Part shown: positions 17,676 through 25,369 of the stretch, one piece after another
How the letters are laid out: every line of letters starts with the position of its first letter
Position numbering within the stretch: the stretch's first letter is position 1
Source of the DNA: Stenotrophomonas sp. UBA2629
Lineage (GTDB): Bacteria; Pseudomonadota; Gammaproteobacteria; Xanthomonadales; Xanthomonadaceae
Direction of reading: 5' to 3'
NCBI GenBank assembly: GCA_002359895.1
Contig: DEOB01000010.1
Coordinates: 508,921 to 572,920, forward strand
DNA length: 64,000 nt
Position numbers and translations under genes: made by a program
The notes under the pieces: generated by a model
What the model saw: only the letters and a program-made list of their open reading frames with translations
Database searches by the model: none
Told to the model about the DNA's origin: nothing

Positions 17676-18125
17676 GTGAAGCGTTCCAGCCTGTTGTTGG
17701 CCCTTGTCGTCCTGTTGCCTGCGGCCCCGGCCTTGGCGCGCACATGTGCTGTGACCATCGAGAGCAACGACCGCATGCAGTTTTCCGTTCCGGAGATCCG
17801 TGTGGCGGCTGACTGCACCCAGGTTGCCCTCACGTTGAAGCACACCGGGCGCATGCCCGCCACCGCAATGGGCCACAACTGGGTGTTGTCGCGCACACCG
17901 GATTTCCAGCCGCTTGCGACTGCCGGCATGCGCTCAACCTTGGCCGATAGTTACCTGCCAAAAAACGATGCGCGGGTGATCGCGTTCACCCCGGTGATTG
18001 GCGGTGGCCAGACCACGCAGGTGCGTTTTGCCACCAGCAAGCTCACCCGTGGCGGTGACTACACCTTCTTCTGCTCGTTCCCCGGCCACTGGGGAATGAT
18101 GAAGGGCAAGCTTGTTTTTGGTTGA
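17676..18125 (+). CDS. azu: Azurin, periplasmic blue copper protein
   Basis: A 149-residue exported cupredoxin. The signal peptide MKRSSLLLALVVLLPAAPALA is cleaved before RTCAVTIESND. Type 1 copper ligands are visible: His in AMGHNWVL, and the C-terminal Cys, His and Met of CSFPGHWGMMKG. Two further cysteines (RTCAV and ADCTQ) match the conserved azurin disulfide. It should carry electrons in the periplasm between cytochromes or to a terminal oxidase, reductase or peroxidase. The start is a GTG preceded by GCGGAG. It is monocistronic; a terminator lies about 190 nt downstream. Confidence 0.93.
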   Translation: MKRSSLLLALVVLLPAAPALARTCAVTIESNDRMQFSVPEIRVAADCTQVALTLKHTGRMPATAMGHNWVLSRTPDFQPLATAGMRSTLADSYLPKNDARVIAFTPVIGGGQTTQVRFATSKLTRGGDYTFFCSFPGHWGMMKGKLVFG

Positions 18126-18144
18126 GTTGAAGCGCTGAAGCAGT

Positions 18145-18299
18145 AGCGGACCCTCATCGGCCTTGCGGGCACCTTTCCCCCAACGGGGCTGAAGGGCCTT
18201 TCCACGCTGCAAACTGTGGCCGTGCTGCATATCGGGCGCTCGCACTGACTCCATCTCTTCTCCCGCAAGCGGGAGAAGGTGCCCGAAGGGCGGATGAGG
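18145..18299. repeat. Palindromic B-type repeat elements between azu and hemL
   Basis: The stretch 18257-18299 reads CTTCTCCCGC, AAGC, GGGAGAAGG, then TGCCCGAAGGGCGGATGAGGG. This is one hairpin followed by a second short hairpin and a GATGAGGG tail. A degenerate, inverted relative starts at 18150 (CCCTCATCGGCC). The same element occurs at 19770-19810, 19970-20012 and 36179-36228, always outside genes. Confidence 0.65.
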
Positions 18300-18317
18300 G
18301 CGCTTCCGGCTTTGGCC

Positions 18318-18350
18318 ACAAAAAAGGCCGGCATTGAGCCGGCCTTTTCC
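18318..18350. terminator. Bidirectional terminator between azu and hemL
   Basis: An 11-bp stem (18322-18332 with 18338-18348) with loop ATTGA, an A-tract on the left and a T-tract on the right. It can terminate azu on the plus strand and hemL on the minus strand, which converge here. Confidence 0.9.
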
Positions 18351-18372
18351 ATGTGCGGTTCGCAAAGCAGAA

Positions 18373-19665
18373 TCAACCCGCCGCAACCACCTTGAACGCC
18401 TCACGCGCCGCTACCAGCGTGGCTTCAATCACCGCGTCGTCGTGCGCGCTGGACAGAAAGCCGGCCTCATACGCCGACGGTGCCAGAAACACACCGCGCT
18501 CCAGCATCGCGTGGAAGAAACGGTTGAATGCGGGGATGTCGCACGCCGTGGCCTGCGCGTAGGTTTCCACTTTTTCATCAGTGAAAAACAGGCCAAACAT
18601 GGCGCCCACCTGCGTGGTGGTGACGCTGACGCCGGCATCGCGGGCGGCCGCTTCCAAACCTGCGCAAAGCTTGGCAGCGGCAGCGCTCAGGCCGTCATGG
18701 AAACCCGGCTGCTGAATCAGTTCCAGCATCGCCAAGCCTGCAGCCATCGCCACCGGATTACCGCTGAGCGTGCCGGCTTGGTAGATCGGGCCGGCCGGTG
18801 CGATCTGCGACATGAGCTCGCGGCGGCCGCCGTACGCGCCCACCGGCATGCCGCCACCGATGATCTTGCCGAAGGTGGTCAGGTCTGGGGTGATGCCGTA
18901 ATGCGCCTGCGCGCCGCCCAGTGCCACACGGAAGCCGGTCATCACTTCGTCAAAGATCAGCAGCGTGCCGTACTGCGTGCACAGCGCGCGCAGGTGTTGC
19001 AGGTAACCGTCGCGCGGCGGAATGCAGTTGGCGTTGCCCACCACCGGCTCGATGATCAGGCCGGCGATATCGGCCCCCTCCTGCTCGAACAGCGCGGTGG
19101 CCGCCTCGAAATCGTTGTACGGCAGGGTGAGGGTGAGCTCGCTCAAACCGGCCGGCACGCCCGGCGAGGTGGGCACACCCAGGGTCAGCATGCCGCTGCC
19201 GGCCTTGACCAGGAACGAATCGCCGTGGCCGTGATAGCAGCCTTCGAACTTGATGATCTTGTTGCGGCCGGTGGCGCCACGCGCCAGGCGGATGGCCGAC
19301 AGCGTGGCTTCGGTGCCGGAGTTGACCATGCGCACCATTTCGCACGACGGCACCAGTTGGGTGATGGTTTCGGCCATGGTGACTTCCGCCGCGCACGGCG
19401 CGCCGAACGACAGGCCATTGCTGATGGCCTGCTGCACGGCCTCGCGCACCGCCGGGTGGTTGTGGCCGACGATCATCGGGCCCCACGAACCCACGTAGTC
19501 GATATAGGCATTGCCATCCACATCATGCAGGTATGCGCCATCGGCACGCTGCACGAAGAACGGCTCGCCGCCCACCGATTTGAACGCACGCACCGGCGAA
19601 TTGACGCCACCGGGCAGCAGCGTCTGCGCGCGCTCGAACAGGGCGTGGGATTGGGCGTGATTCAT
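18373..19665 (-). CDS. hemL: Glutamate-1-semialdehyde 2,1-aminomutase
   Basis: A 430-residue class III PLP enzyme that converts glutamate-1-semialdehyde to 5-aminolevulinate, the second step of C5-pathway haem synthesis. Landmarks: LLPGGVNSPVRAF near the start, NSGTEATLSAIRLAR for cofactor phosphate binding, CYHGHGDSFLVKAGSG, the PLP-binding IFDEVMTGFR, and the catalytic Lys267 in FGKIIGGGMPVGAYGG. The ATG at complement 19663-19665 is set by the family start (N-terminal helix SHALFERAQTLLPGG); the open frame continues upstream only into a repeat. Gene order hemL, thiE, rubredoxin is also known from other gammaproteobacteria. Confidence 0.95.
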   Translation of the reverse strand: MNHAQSHALFERAQTLLPGGVNSPVRAFKSVGGEPFFVQRADGAYLHDVDGNAYIDYVGSWGPMIVGHNHPAVREAVQQAISNGLSFGAPCAAEVTMAETITQLVPSCEMVRMVNSGTEATLSAIRLARGATGRNKIIKFEGCYHGHGDSFLVKAGSGMLTLGVPTSPGVPAGLSELTLTLPYNDFEAATALFEQEGADIAGLIIEPVVGNANCIPPRDGYLQHLRALCTQYGTLLIFDEVMTGFRVALGGAQAHYGITPDLTTFGKIIGGGMPVGAYGGRRELMSQIAPAGPIYQAGTLSGNPVAMAAGLAMLELIQQPGFHDGLSAAAAKLCAGLEAAARDAGVSVTTTQVGAMFGLFFTDEKVETYAQATACDIPAFNRFFHAMLERGVFLAPSAYEAGFLSSAHDDAVIEATLVAAREAFKVVAAG

Positions 19666-19680
19666 TACGGAACTCCTGGT

Positions 19681-20024
19681 TGGCTTTTGATCAAAGCCCC
19701 TCTCCCGCATGTGGGAGAGGGGTTGGGGTGAGGGGAAGCTTCTGGCAAGCAACGCCAGAAGCCCCTCATCCGCCCCTTGCGGGGCACCTTCTCCCGTACA
19801 CGGGAGAAGGGAATTGCGTGGCGCTCTGGCATTGCTGAAGCGGCAGAGCGCGGAATTGGTTCACTACTGGATTCCTGGATTTGGCTTTTGATCAAAGCCC
19901 CTCTCCCGCATGTGGGAGAGGGGTTGGGGTGAGGGGAAGCTTCTGGAAAGCAACACCAGAAGCCCCTCATCCGCTCCTTGCGGGGCACCCTGTCCCGTAC
20001 ACGGGAGAAGGGAATTGCGTGGCG
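19681..20024. repeat. Two-copy 143-bp direct repeat between hemL and thiE
   Basis: This intergenic region consists mainly of two 143-bp direct copies, 19681-19823 and 19882-20024, which I count as differing at five positions. Each copy contains an A-type palindrome (CCCCTCTCCCGC...GGGAGAGGGGTTGGGGTGAGGGG), a small TTCTGG...CCAGAA hairpin, and a B-type element (CCCCTCATCCGC...GGGAGAAGGG). The 58 bp between copies shows no feature. I see no gene in 19666-20044. Confidence 0.9.
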
Positions 20025-20044
20025 TTCGAGCTCTGCCGGTGCTT

Positions 20045-20686
20045 TCAGTCCTGCTCAAAGTCCAACGCAAAACACCGCCGATAGGCGTCCAGCGCTGCCA
20101 CCGGCTCCGCTTCGCTGAACACGCCGCTGATGACGGCGATCAGGTCTGCACCGGCGTCCACCACTGGCCGGCTATTGTCCGGCGTCAAACCACCGATCGC
20201 TACCCGTGGCACGCCCAGTGCGGCGCTTTGTCGCAGCAGCTCGGTTGATGCCCGGCGCGGGGTGACCTTGCTGCGGCTGGGGAAAAACGCGCCGAACGCG
20301 ATGTAGCTTGCGCCGGCCCGCACCGCGCGCTCGGCTAGTTCCAGCTGGTCGTAACAGGAAGCGCCAATGATGGCCTGCGGGCCGAGCAGGGCGCGGGCGG
20401 CGGCGATGTCGCCATCGTCCTCACCCAGATGTACGCCGGCCGCATCCACGGCCTTTGCCAACGCCGCGTCGTCGTTGATGATCAGCGGCACGCCGGCCTG
20501 CGCGCACAGTGCCTGCAGGGCGTGCGCTTGGGCATGCCGGGTGGCGACATCCACGGCCTTGTTGCGGTATTGCAGCCACGTGGTGCCGGCCAGCAGCGGC
20601 TTTACCCGCGCCAGCAGGCGCTCAGTGTCGGTTTCGTCAGGGGTGATGAGGTAAACGCCGCGCAGGGCGGTGGAGAGCTGGGGCAT
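20045..20686 (-). CDS. thiE: Thiamine-phosphate synthase
   Basis: A 213-residue TIM-barrel enzyme that couples the pyrimidine (HMP-PP) and thiazole phosphate moieties to give thiamine monophosphate in the cytoplasm. Visible motifs: GVYLITPD at the start, WLQYRNKA for pyrophosphate binding, LIINDDAALAKAVDAAGVHLGEDD, the IGASCYD segment, FGAFFPSRSK, and the C-terminal AIGGLTPDN and VISGVF phosphate-binding loops. The protein has no fused HMP kinase. Divergent from rubredoxin with 69 nt between start codons. Confidence 0.93.
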   Translation of the reverse strand: MPQLSTALRGVYLITPDETDTERLLARVKPLLAGTTWLQYRNKAVDVATRHAQAHALQALCAQAGVPLIINDDAALAKAVDAAGVHLGEDDGDIAAARALLGPQAIIGASCYDQLELAERAVRAGASYIAFGAFFPSRSKVTPRRASTELLRQSAALGVPRVAIGGLTPDNSRPVVDAGADLIAVISGVFSEAEPVAALDAYRRCFALDFEQD

Positions 20687-20755
20687 GGATGGCTACCGGT
20701 ACGGCGCCGGGAGTGTGACAATCAACGCCGTTTCTTTGTCCGGCGATTATCCCCG

Positions 20756-20947
20756 ATGTCCGACGCTTCGGCCTCCACCTTCCGCAACTGGATGTGCGTT
20801 GTCTGCGGTTTCATCTACCGCGAAGCCGACGGCTTGCCGGAAGAGGGCATTCCGGCGGGCACGCGTTGGGAAGACGTACCCGACACCTGGACCTGCCCGG
20901 ATTGCGGCGTGACCAAAGACGATTTCGAGATGATCGAGCTGGACTGA
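20756..20947 (+). CDS. Rubredoxin
   Basis: A 63-residue single-iron electron carrier. The four Fe ligands are Cys14, Cys17, Cys47 and Cys50, in CVVCGFIY and CPDCG. The classic acidic middle segment (GLPEEGIPAGTRWEDVPDTWTCPDCG) is complete. It has a short N-terminal extension of about nine residues. It may serve an alkane hydroxylase, a reductase or an oxidative-stress system; no partner reductase is nearby. Start at the ATG 20756. Confidence 0.95.
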   Translation: MSDASASTFRNWMCVVCGFIYREADGLPEEGIPAGTRWEDVPDTWTCPDCGVTKDDFEMIELD

Positions 20948-20954
20948 CGCAGGC

Positions 20955-21803
20955 TCAATGCAGCCTTGGCCGCTCGCCGCCCAGTTCGATAAGGCGGTCG
21001 CGGACGCTGCCCGCGTCGTCGGCCTCGGGCTCCATCTTCAGGTAGCTGGCAAGGTCGGCGCGGGCGCCGGCCAGGTGCTCCAGCTCCAAGTAAGCCAAAC
21101 CACGGTCGCGCACCGCGTCGGCCTGTTTGGGTGCCAGTTTGAGGATGCGGTCGGCACTGCGGGCGGCGCGGTCCCATTCGCCGCGTTCGACATACACACC
21201 ATGCAGGTTACGCAGCATGCGCATCAGGATCGCCCGAGGCGGGGCGGGGTCCAGAATCTGCGCCAGCATGCTGTCGTCAGGTGTTTCCCCGCCCAGATTG
21301 CTGCGCGCGCGCTCCCGCAGCTCGTCCACGCTGAGTGGGCGGCCACCGTTGAACGGATCCATGATCAACACACCATCTTCCACCGGCAGCCGCACCAGGA
21401 AGTGCCCCGGGAAGGAAATGCCTTCCAGCGGCAGGCCCAACCGGCGTGCGACTTCAATCTGCACCAGCGCCAATGAAATGGGGTTGCCCAAGCGGCGCTC
21501 GAACACCTCGTTGAGGTAGCTGTTGCGCGGGTCGTAGTACTCGTCGTTGTTGCCGCTGTAGCCCAACTCGTTGAACAGGTGGTGGTTGATGGCGGCAATC
21601 TTCAGCGGCCATTCGCCGGTGGCGTCCACTTCAACGCGCAGGTGGTCGGCATGGGCCTGCAGCATCTGGTCGTAGCTGGCCGCGTCCAGCTCGGGGTATT
21701 CATCGCTGGCGATCAGCAGCGCGGTCGGCAGCAGCGGCAGCGCGTCGTCGGACAGGCTGGCCAGTTCATCCCAGATGGGCAAGGTGAGGCGTGTATCAGA
21801 CAT
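20955..21803 (-). CDS. SirB1 family protein with transglutaminase-like and TPR-like domains
   Basis: A 282-residue cytoplasmic protein. The first about 180 residues form the SirB1 N-terminal (transglutaminase-like) domain, with the conserved NHHLFNELGYSGN, NSYLNEVFERRLGNPISLALV, GISFPGHFLVRL and IMDPFNGG motifs. The C-terminal about 90 residues are helical, TPR-like (ILMRMLRNLHGVYVERGEWDRA). The usual catalytic Cys is absent at the papain-like position, so it may be non-enzymatic. The family is widespread but of unknown function. Convergent with rubredoxin, 7 nt apart. Confidence 0.85.
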   Translation of the reverse strand: MSDTRLTLPIWDELASLSDDALPLLPTALLIASDEYPELDAASYDQMLQAHADHLRVEVDATGEWPLKIAAINHHLFNELGYSGNNDEYYDPRNSYLNEVFERRLGNPISLALVQIEVARRLGLPLEGISFPGHFLVRLPVEDGVLIMDPFNGGRPLSVDELRERARSNLGGETPDDSMLAQILDPAPPRAILMRMLRNLHGVYVERGEWDRAARSADRILKLAPKQADAVRDRGLAYLELEHLAGARADLASYLKMEPEADDAGSVRDRLIELGGERPRLH

Positions 21804-21867
21804 GGCTCAAGACTGCGGGCAAAGCGGCGCCGGTTCAAGGCCGGCGCGTGGGGCGGCGGCTGCCGGT

Positions 21868-22314
21868 TCAATCAGCCTTGGGAATACCGGGGCCGAAGGT
21901 CAGCTCGGCGCCGTCCTGCAGATTGAGTTTGGCAGCCTGGCCGGCATTGAGTTCCAGCACATAGCGCGCCGGTTTGAAGCTGGGGTACGGCGGGCAGGCG
22001 TTACCGGCCGAGCACGGCGGTACATCGCGTTGCTGGCTGACCAGGCGGCGGTCGTTGTCGAAGTACAGGATGTCCAGCGCGAGCTTGGTGTTCTTCATCC
22101 AGTACGCCTGCGGCTCCTGGCGCTCGTGGATGAACAGCATGCCGTGGTCAGGTTCCATCTGCTCGCGGAACATCAGGCCACGGGCGCGGGTGTCGTCGTC
22201 CTGCGCCAGTTCCACCTGATAGCGGCTGCCCGCCAGTTCAACCCAATGGTTACCCCCGGCGCTGGCGCAACCGGCGAGAGCGAGCAGGGAGATGAGCAGG
22301 AGTGAGCGCAGCAT
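21868..22314 (-). CDS. DUF192 family lipoprotein
   Basis: A 148-residue protein with a lipoprotein signal, MLRSLLLISLLALAGC, lipidated at Cys16. The mature part has the DUF192 pattern: ARGLMFREQM near the start, DHGMLFIHERQEPQAYWMKNT in the middle, a small segment with two cysteines (PPCSAGNACPPYPS), and a C-terminal YVLELNAGQAAKL. The family forms a small beta-barrel of unknown function. The start is the ATG directly before the signal peptide. Confidence 0.85.
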   Translation of the reverse strand: MLRSLLLISLLALAGCASAGGNHWVELAGSRYQVELAQDDDTRARGLMFREQMEPDHGMLFIHERQEPQAYWMKNTKLALDILYFDNDRRLVSQQRDVPPCSAGNACPPYPSFKPARYVLELNAGQAAKLNLQDGAELTFGPGIPKAD

Positions 22315-22324
22315 GGGCTTGGAA

Positions 22325-22381
22325 CCTGGGAGTGAGTAATGGGGAGTGAGCAGTGAGAGAAAGCGGCTGCCTGCTCTCACG
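22325..22381. repeat. Iterated GGAGTGAG repeat, copy 2 of the dispersed family
   Basis: Reads CTGGGAGTGAGTAATGGGG, AGTGAGCAGTGAGAG and then a GCCTGCTCTCAC end. It is the reverse-complement relative of 7578-7650. It lies upstream of the DUF192 gene, so it may be part of its 5' leader. No coding potential seen. Confidence 0.55.
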
Positions 22382-22476
22382 GCGCATTGGGGCTTCGGCG
22401 GCAGGGGCGAGTGCGTGGGGCGGTGGGGCAGTGCGTGGAAACAGCTTCACACCCACGCATCCCGCGCTGATCGCGC

Positions 22477-23124
22477 TCAGAGCACCTGCGGCGGCTCACC
22501 ACCGATGATCACAACGTCCGCCGGGCGGCGGGCGAACAGGCCCACGGCGACCACGCCGGGGATCTGGTTGAGCTCGCGCTCCATCTTCACCGGGTCGGTG
22601 ATGGCCAGGTTGTGCACGTCCAGGATGACGTTGCCGTTGTCGGTGACCACGCCGTCGCGCCACACCGGCTGGCCACCGGTAAGGGCCAGGATTTCACGCG
22701 CCACCAGGCTGCGTGCCATCGGGATGACTTCCACCGGCAGCGGGAACTTGCCCAGCACCTGAACCTGCTTGCTCGGGTCAACGATGCAGACGAACTTCTT
22801 GCTGGCCTCGGCGATGATCTTCTCGCGGGTCAGCGCGGCGCCGCCGCCTTTGATCAGGTTCTTGTTGCCGTCGCATTCATCGGCACCGTCCACATACAGC
22901 GACAGCGTGCCGGCATGGTTCAACTCCAACACTTCGATGCCGTGGCCCTTGAGCAGTGCGGTGCTCTGCTCCGAGCTGGAGACCGCGCCTTCGATCTGGT
23001 CCTTGATGCGGGCCAGCGCCTCGATGAAATAGGCAACGGTAGAGCCGGTGCCGACACCGACAATCATTCCCTTCTCGACGTACTCGATGGCTTTTTCGGC
23101 GGCCAGGCGCTTGGCTTCAGACAT
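22477..23124 (-). CDS. rpiA: Ribose-5-phosphate isomerase A
   Basis: A 215-residue enzyme interconverting ribose-5-phosphate and ribulose-5-phosphate in the non-oxidative pentose phosphate pathway. Conserved segments: VGVGTGSTVAYFIEAL (phosphate loop), VSSSEQST, DGADECDGNKNLIKGGGAALTREKI (active site, with the catalytic carboxylate in the KGGGAAL neighbourhood), and the C-terminal NQIPGVVAVGLFARRPADVVIIG. Normal length. Start fixed by MSEAKRLAAEKAIEY. Confidence 0.95.
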   Translation of the reverse strand: MSEAKRLAAEKAIEYVEKGMIVGVGTGSTVAYFIEALARIKDQIEGAVSSSEQSTALLKGHGIEVLELNHAGTLSLYVDGADECDGNKNLIKGGGAALTREKIIAEASKKFVCIVDPSKQVQVLGKFPLPVEVIPMARSLVAREILALTGGQPVWRDGVVTDNGNVILDVHNLAITDPVKMERELNQIPGVVAVGLFARRPADVVIIGGEPPQVL

Positions 23125-23205
23125 GGTGGGCTCAATCAGGTGGGAAAGGTTTTCAGTGGGAGCGATGCGGCTGCAACGCCGCCGCTTCTGCCACGGGGAG
23201 TGGGT

Positions 23206-23688
23206 TTATTTGGGTTTCTTTTCCAGCGACAACAGCAGCTTCCACTGCGCGGCGGTCACCGGAAACACCGACAGCCGGTTGCCCTTGGCGGTCAGCGGGA
23301 AGCCTTCGCCCAGTTCCTCGGCATGCTGTTTGATTTCATCCAGCGCGATCACTTGCGCCAATTTGCGCTCGAAACCCACATCCACCAGCATCCAGCGCGG
23401 TTGCTCGCGCGAGCTTTTGGGGTCGAAGTAATCAGACGTGGCATCGAACTGGGTGTCGTCCGGGTAGGCCTCGCTGGCCACCGTGGCCACACCGACAATG
23501 CCCGGCACCTTGGTGTTGGAGTGGTAGAACAGGATGCCGTCGCCCACCTTCATGCCGTCGCGCATGAAATTGCGCGCCTGGTAGTTGCGCACGCCATTCC
23601 ACGGCTCGGTGCCGACGCGCTGCAGGTCGTCGATGGAAAAGGCGTCCGGTTCGGACTTCATCAGCCAATAGCGCTTGCGGGCGGTCAT
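23206..23688 (-). CDS. EVE domain protein
   Basis: A 160-residue EVE/PUA-like protein. The start RYWLMKSEPDAFSIDDL, the WNGVRNYQARNFMR block, and GDGILFYHSNTKVPGIVGVA are the family hallmarks. EVE domains bind modified bases or RNA, often beside folate, tRNA or restriction genes; here it overlaps the 5-formyl-THF cyclo-ligase gene by 4 nt (ATGA), which makes coupled translation likely. Start at complement 23686-23688 fits the family. Confidence 0.88.
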   Translation of the reverse strand: MTARKRYWLMKSEPDAFSIDDLQRVGTEPWNGVRNYQARNFMRDGMKVGDGILFYHSNTKVPGIVGVATVASEAYPDDTQFDATSDYFDPKSSREQPRWMLVDVGFERKLAQVIALDEIKQHAEELGEGFPLTAKGNRLSVFPVTAAQWKLLLSLEKKPK

Positions 23689-24281
23689 GCGTTCAATGGT
23701 TCCGGGTAGAGAGTGGCCTGCTCGGTACAGATCGCATCGACCGCCACGTCCCAGTCTTCCACCGGTAATGACGGCACTTGCTGGGTGGCAAAACCTACCC
23801 CCACCAACCACGGCGGCGCGGCCTGGCGCTGCCGGAATGCGAAGCTGCGATCATACCAGCCGCCCCCCATGCCCAGCCGCCGGCCCAGTGGGTCAAAGCC
23901 CACCAGCGGTGCCACAACCAGCGCCATTTCCTCGGGGCGTAGTGCCTGTGCCGGGTCCACATCCGGCTCGGGAATGCCGTAGCGGTTGCTGACCAGCGGC
24001 TGCCCCGGCCGCCACGGCGCAAAGCGCAGCAGTTTGCCGTGCAGCACCGGCAGGCAATACACCTGCTGCGGCGGTAGCTGCATCTGCCAGCGATGCAGCG
24101 CGATTTCACCATCCATCGCCCAGTAACCGGCGACATGACCGCTGATGTCAGCAAATGGCAGCGAAAGCAGGTGCGTGGCCAAGGCTTCGGCGGCGGCGAT
24201 GCGCGCGGGAGCGGGGATGTCGCGCCGGTGCTGGCGCAGTTGCTGGCGGAGCGTCTGGCGGTGGTCGGCAGTCATCAGCAC
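23685..24281 (-). CDS. 5-formyltetrahydrofolate cyclo-ligase
   Basis: About 198 residues. The enzyme converts 5-formyl-THF plus ATP to 5,10-methenyl-THF, recycling the storage folate. Recognisable features: LRQQLRQHRRDI at the start, the VYCLPVLHGKLLRFAPWRP segment, GIPEPD, LVVAPLVGFDPLGRRLGMGGGWYDRSFA (the ATP and folate region), and VGVGFATQQVPSLPVEDWDV. In gammaproteobacteria this gene (ygfA) commonly follows the 6S RNA gene, as it does here on the minus strand. The second in-frame ATG, two codons in, is an alternative start. Confidence 0.92.
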   Translation of the reverse strand: MLMTADHRQTLRQQLRQHRRDIPAPARIAAAEALATHLLSLPFADISGHVAGYWAMDGEIALHRWQMQLPPQQVYCLPVLHGKLLRFAPWRPGQPLVSNRYGIPEPDVDPAQALRPEEMALVVAPLVGFDPLGRRLGMGGGWYDRSFAFRQRQAAPPWLVGVGFATQQVPSLPVEDWDVAVDAICTEQATLYPEPLNA

Positions 24282-24307
24282 AGGAAGCCTGAAAGGAGGG
24301 GCCTGAA

Positions 24308-24350
24308 GTCCCTCTCCCGCGAGCAGGAGAGGGGTTGGGGTGAGGGTAAG
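24308..24350. repeat. A-type palindromic repeat between 6S RNA and the cyclo-ligase gene
   Basis: Single copy of the CCCTCTCCCGC...GGAGAGGGGTTGGGGTGAGGG element. It is in the leader of the cyclo-ligase gene on the minus strand and downstream of the 6S RNA terminator. Confidence 0.7.
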
Positions 24351-24407
24351 GCTTCACCTCAACGCAATGCCATGCGTGGCGCTTGTAGCAGGGACAGGCA
24401 AGGCACC

Positions 24408-24438
24408 AAAAAAGAACGGCGCCGTTAGGCGCCGTTCC
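24408..24438 (-). terminator. Intrinsic terminator of 6S RNA
   Basis: A perfect 10-bp stem (24414-24423 with 24428-24437), a 4-nt loop, and six adenines on the plus strand (24408-24413) that become a U-tract for minus-strand transcription. It directly follows the 6S RNA closing stem. Confidence 0.9.
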
Positions 24439-24632
24439 AGAATATTGCATTCTCCGTGGTGACGATGCGTGCGAAACGACCTTGAACCCGGGGTTCAAGT
24501 GGGAACGCTGGGGGGCCATCGGGCTTCCCGCTACAAGGCGGACCTGCACACCCGGCTCCGTCGCGCCCCCGTGGTCGTAATTAAGGGACAAGGCGAATGT
24601 TTGCACACGCTGTCGTTCACAACAGAGAACGC
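24439..24632 (-). ncRNA. ssrS: 6S RNA
   Basis: About 190-nt RNA on the minus strand that mimics an open promoter and binds sigma70-RNA polymerase in stationary phase. Three lines of evidence. The minus strand contains the conserved CTTGAACCCCGGGTTCAAGG segment (plus-strand 24480-24500), which strongly matches the 6S core. The ends can pair to form the closing stem, with GAATGCAATATTCTGG at the 3' side. The locus lies between zapA and the 5-formyl-THF cyclo-ligase gene, the usual location. The 5' end is placed about 7 nt downstream of a TATACT box. Exact ends are estimates. Confidence 0.9.
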
Positions 24633-24638
24633 GTGGCC

Positions 24639-24644
24639 AGTATA
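24639..24644 (-). promoter_or_regulatory. Putative -10 box of the 6S RNA promoter
   Basis: TATACT on the minus strand. I see no good -35 hexamer 16-18 nt upstream, so the promoter may be an extended or weak type. The box lies about 7 nt from the estimated 6S start. Confidence 0.5.
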
Positions 24645-24725
24645 GCCGGTTGTTGGCGCAGGGGTAGCCCTTTCAGGCGTGTGACCACTTCACTTGCCTG
24701 AGCCGCTCAGCTGGGTCAACGCGCC

Positions 24726-25025
24726 TTAACGCGCGTTGTCGATGGCGATATCCAGGCGCTGGTTGAGCTCGTTGAGCGCGGCCTGGAAGCGCCGTTGCTG
24801 CGAGGCCTGCTCGTCGCGTACCTGCTGCAGTTCATGGGCCAGGTTGAGTGCTGCCAGCACGGCGATCCGGTCCACCGCGGCCATGCGGTTGCTGCCGCGG
24901 ATCTCGCGCATCTTGGCGTCGAGTACGCGCGCGGCGGCGGTAAGGCTGTCGTGCTCGCCGGCCTCCACGCCGACGGTGTACTCACGATCGAGGATACGGA
25001 CGCTGACCGGTTCGTTGTGGCTCAC
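24726..25025 (-). CDS. zapA: Cell division protein ZapA
   Basis: A 99-residue FtsZ-associated protein. The N-terminus VSVRILDREYTVG and the middle segment IRGSNRMAAVDRIAVLAALNLAHEL are typical of ZapA; the C-terminal half is a helical coiled coil (LQQVRDEQASQQRRFQAALN). It crosslinks FtsZ protofilaments at midcell. Its ATG overlaps the end of the upstream gene by 4 nt, so the two are probably coupled. The downstream gene is 6S RNA. Confidence 0.9.
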   Translation of the reverse strand: MSHNEPVSVRILDREYTVGVEAGEHDSLTAAARVLDAKMREIRGSNRMAAVDRIAVLAALNLAHELQQVRDEQASQQRRFQAALNELNQRLDIAIDNAR

Positions 25026-25261
25026 GTGTGCTGCTCCAACGATTTGAGGCGGGTGATCATCGCTTCGACCCGCGAGCGGGCCTGCTCGTTCTTGGCCAGC
25101 AACTGCGAGCGTTCGGTCATCAGTTGTTCCTGTTGCTGGCGCAGGCTGCGGTTCTCATCGGCCAGCCGTTGGTTGCGCTCAAGCAGCAGCTCAAGACGGG
25201 AAACAAGGGCGAGCAATTGGCCGGCGGGGTCGAAGGCATCCATGGGCGGCACGATAGGCAT
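25022..25261 (-). CDS. ZapB-like / TIGR02449 coiled-coil protein
   Basis: A 79-residue protein that is almost entirely one coiled coil (LVSRLELLLERNQRLADENRSLRQ and onward, with regular Leu and charged positions). This fits the TIGR02449 family, found upstream of zapA in gammaproteobacteria and likely a ZapB-type division factor. The ATG could also be at complement 25241-25243 (MDAFDPAG); I see no strong ribosome site for either. The stop overlaps the zapA start, supporting a joint role. Confidence 0.8.
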   Translation of the reverse strand: MPIVPPMDAFDPAGQLLALVSRLELLLERNQRLADENRSLRQQQEQLMTERSQLLAKNEQARSRVEAMITRLKSLEQHT

Positions 25262-25369
25262 GGTGGCGAGGGGTGGTCAAGCTGGGTGACATCGTCCGGT
25301 TGATACACTGTGCGGCCGTCGCCATGTTGCCCATGGTTACGACCCTTCTCCGCTTTACAGAACCGTCAC

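Noticed and set aside
22612..23709. A plus-strand frame opposite rpiA and the EVE gene
   Set aside because: The minus strand has two well-conserved genes here; the plus-strand frame has no conserved motif.
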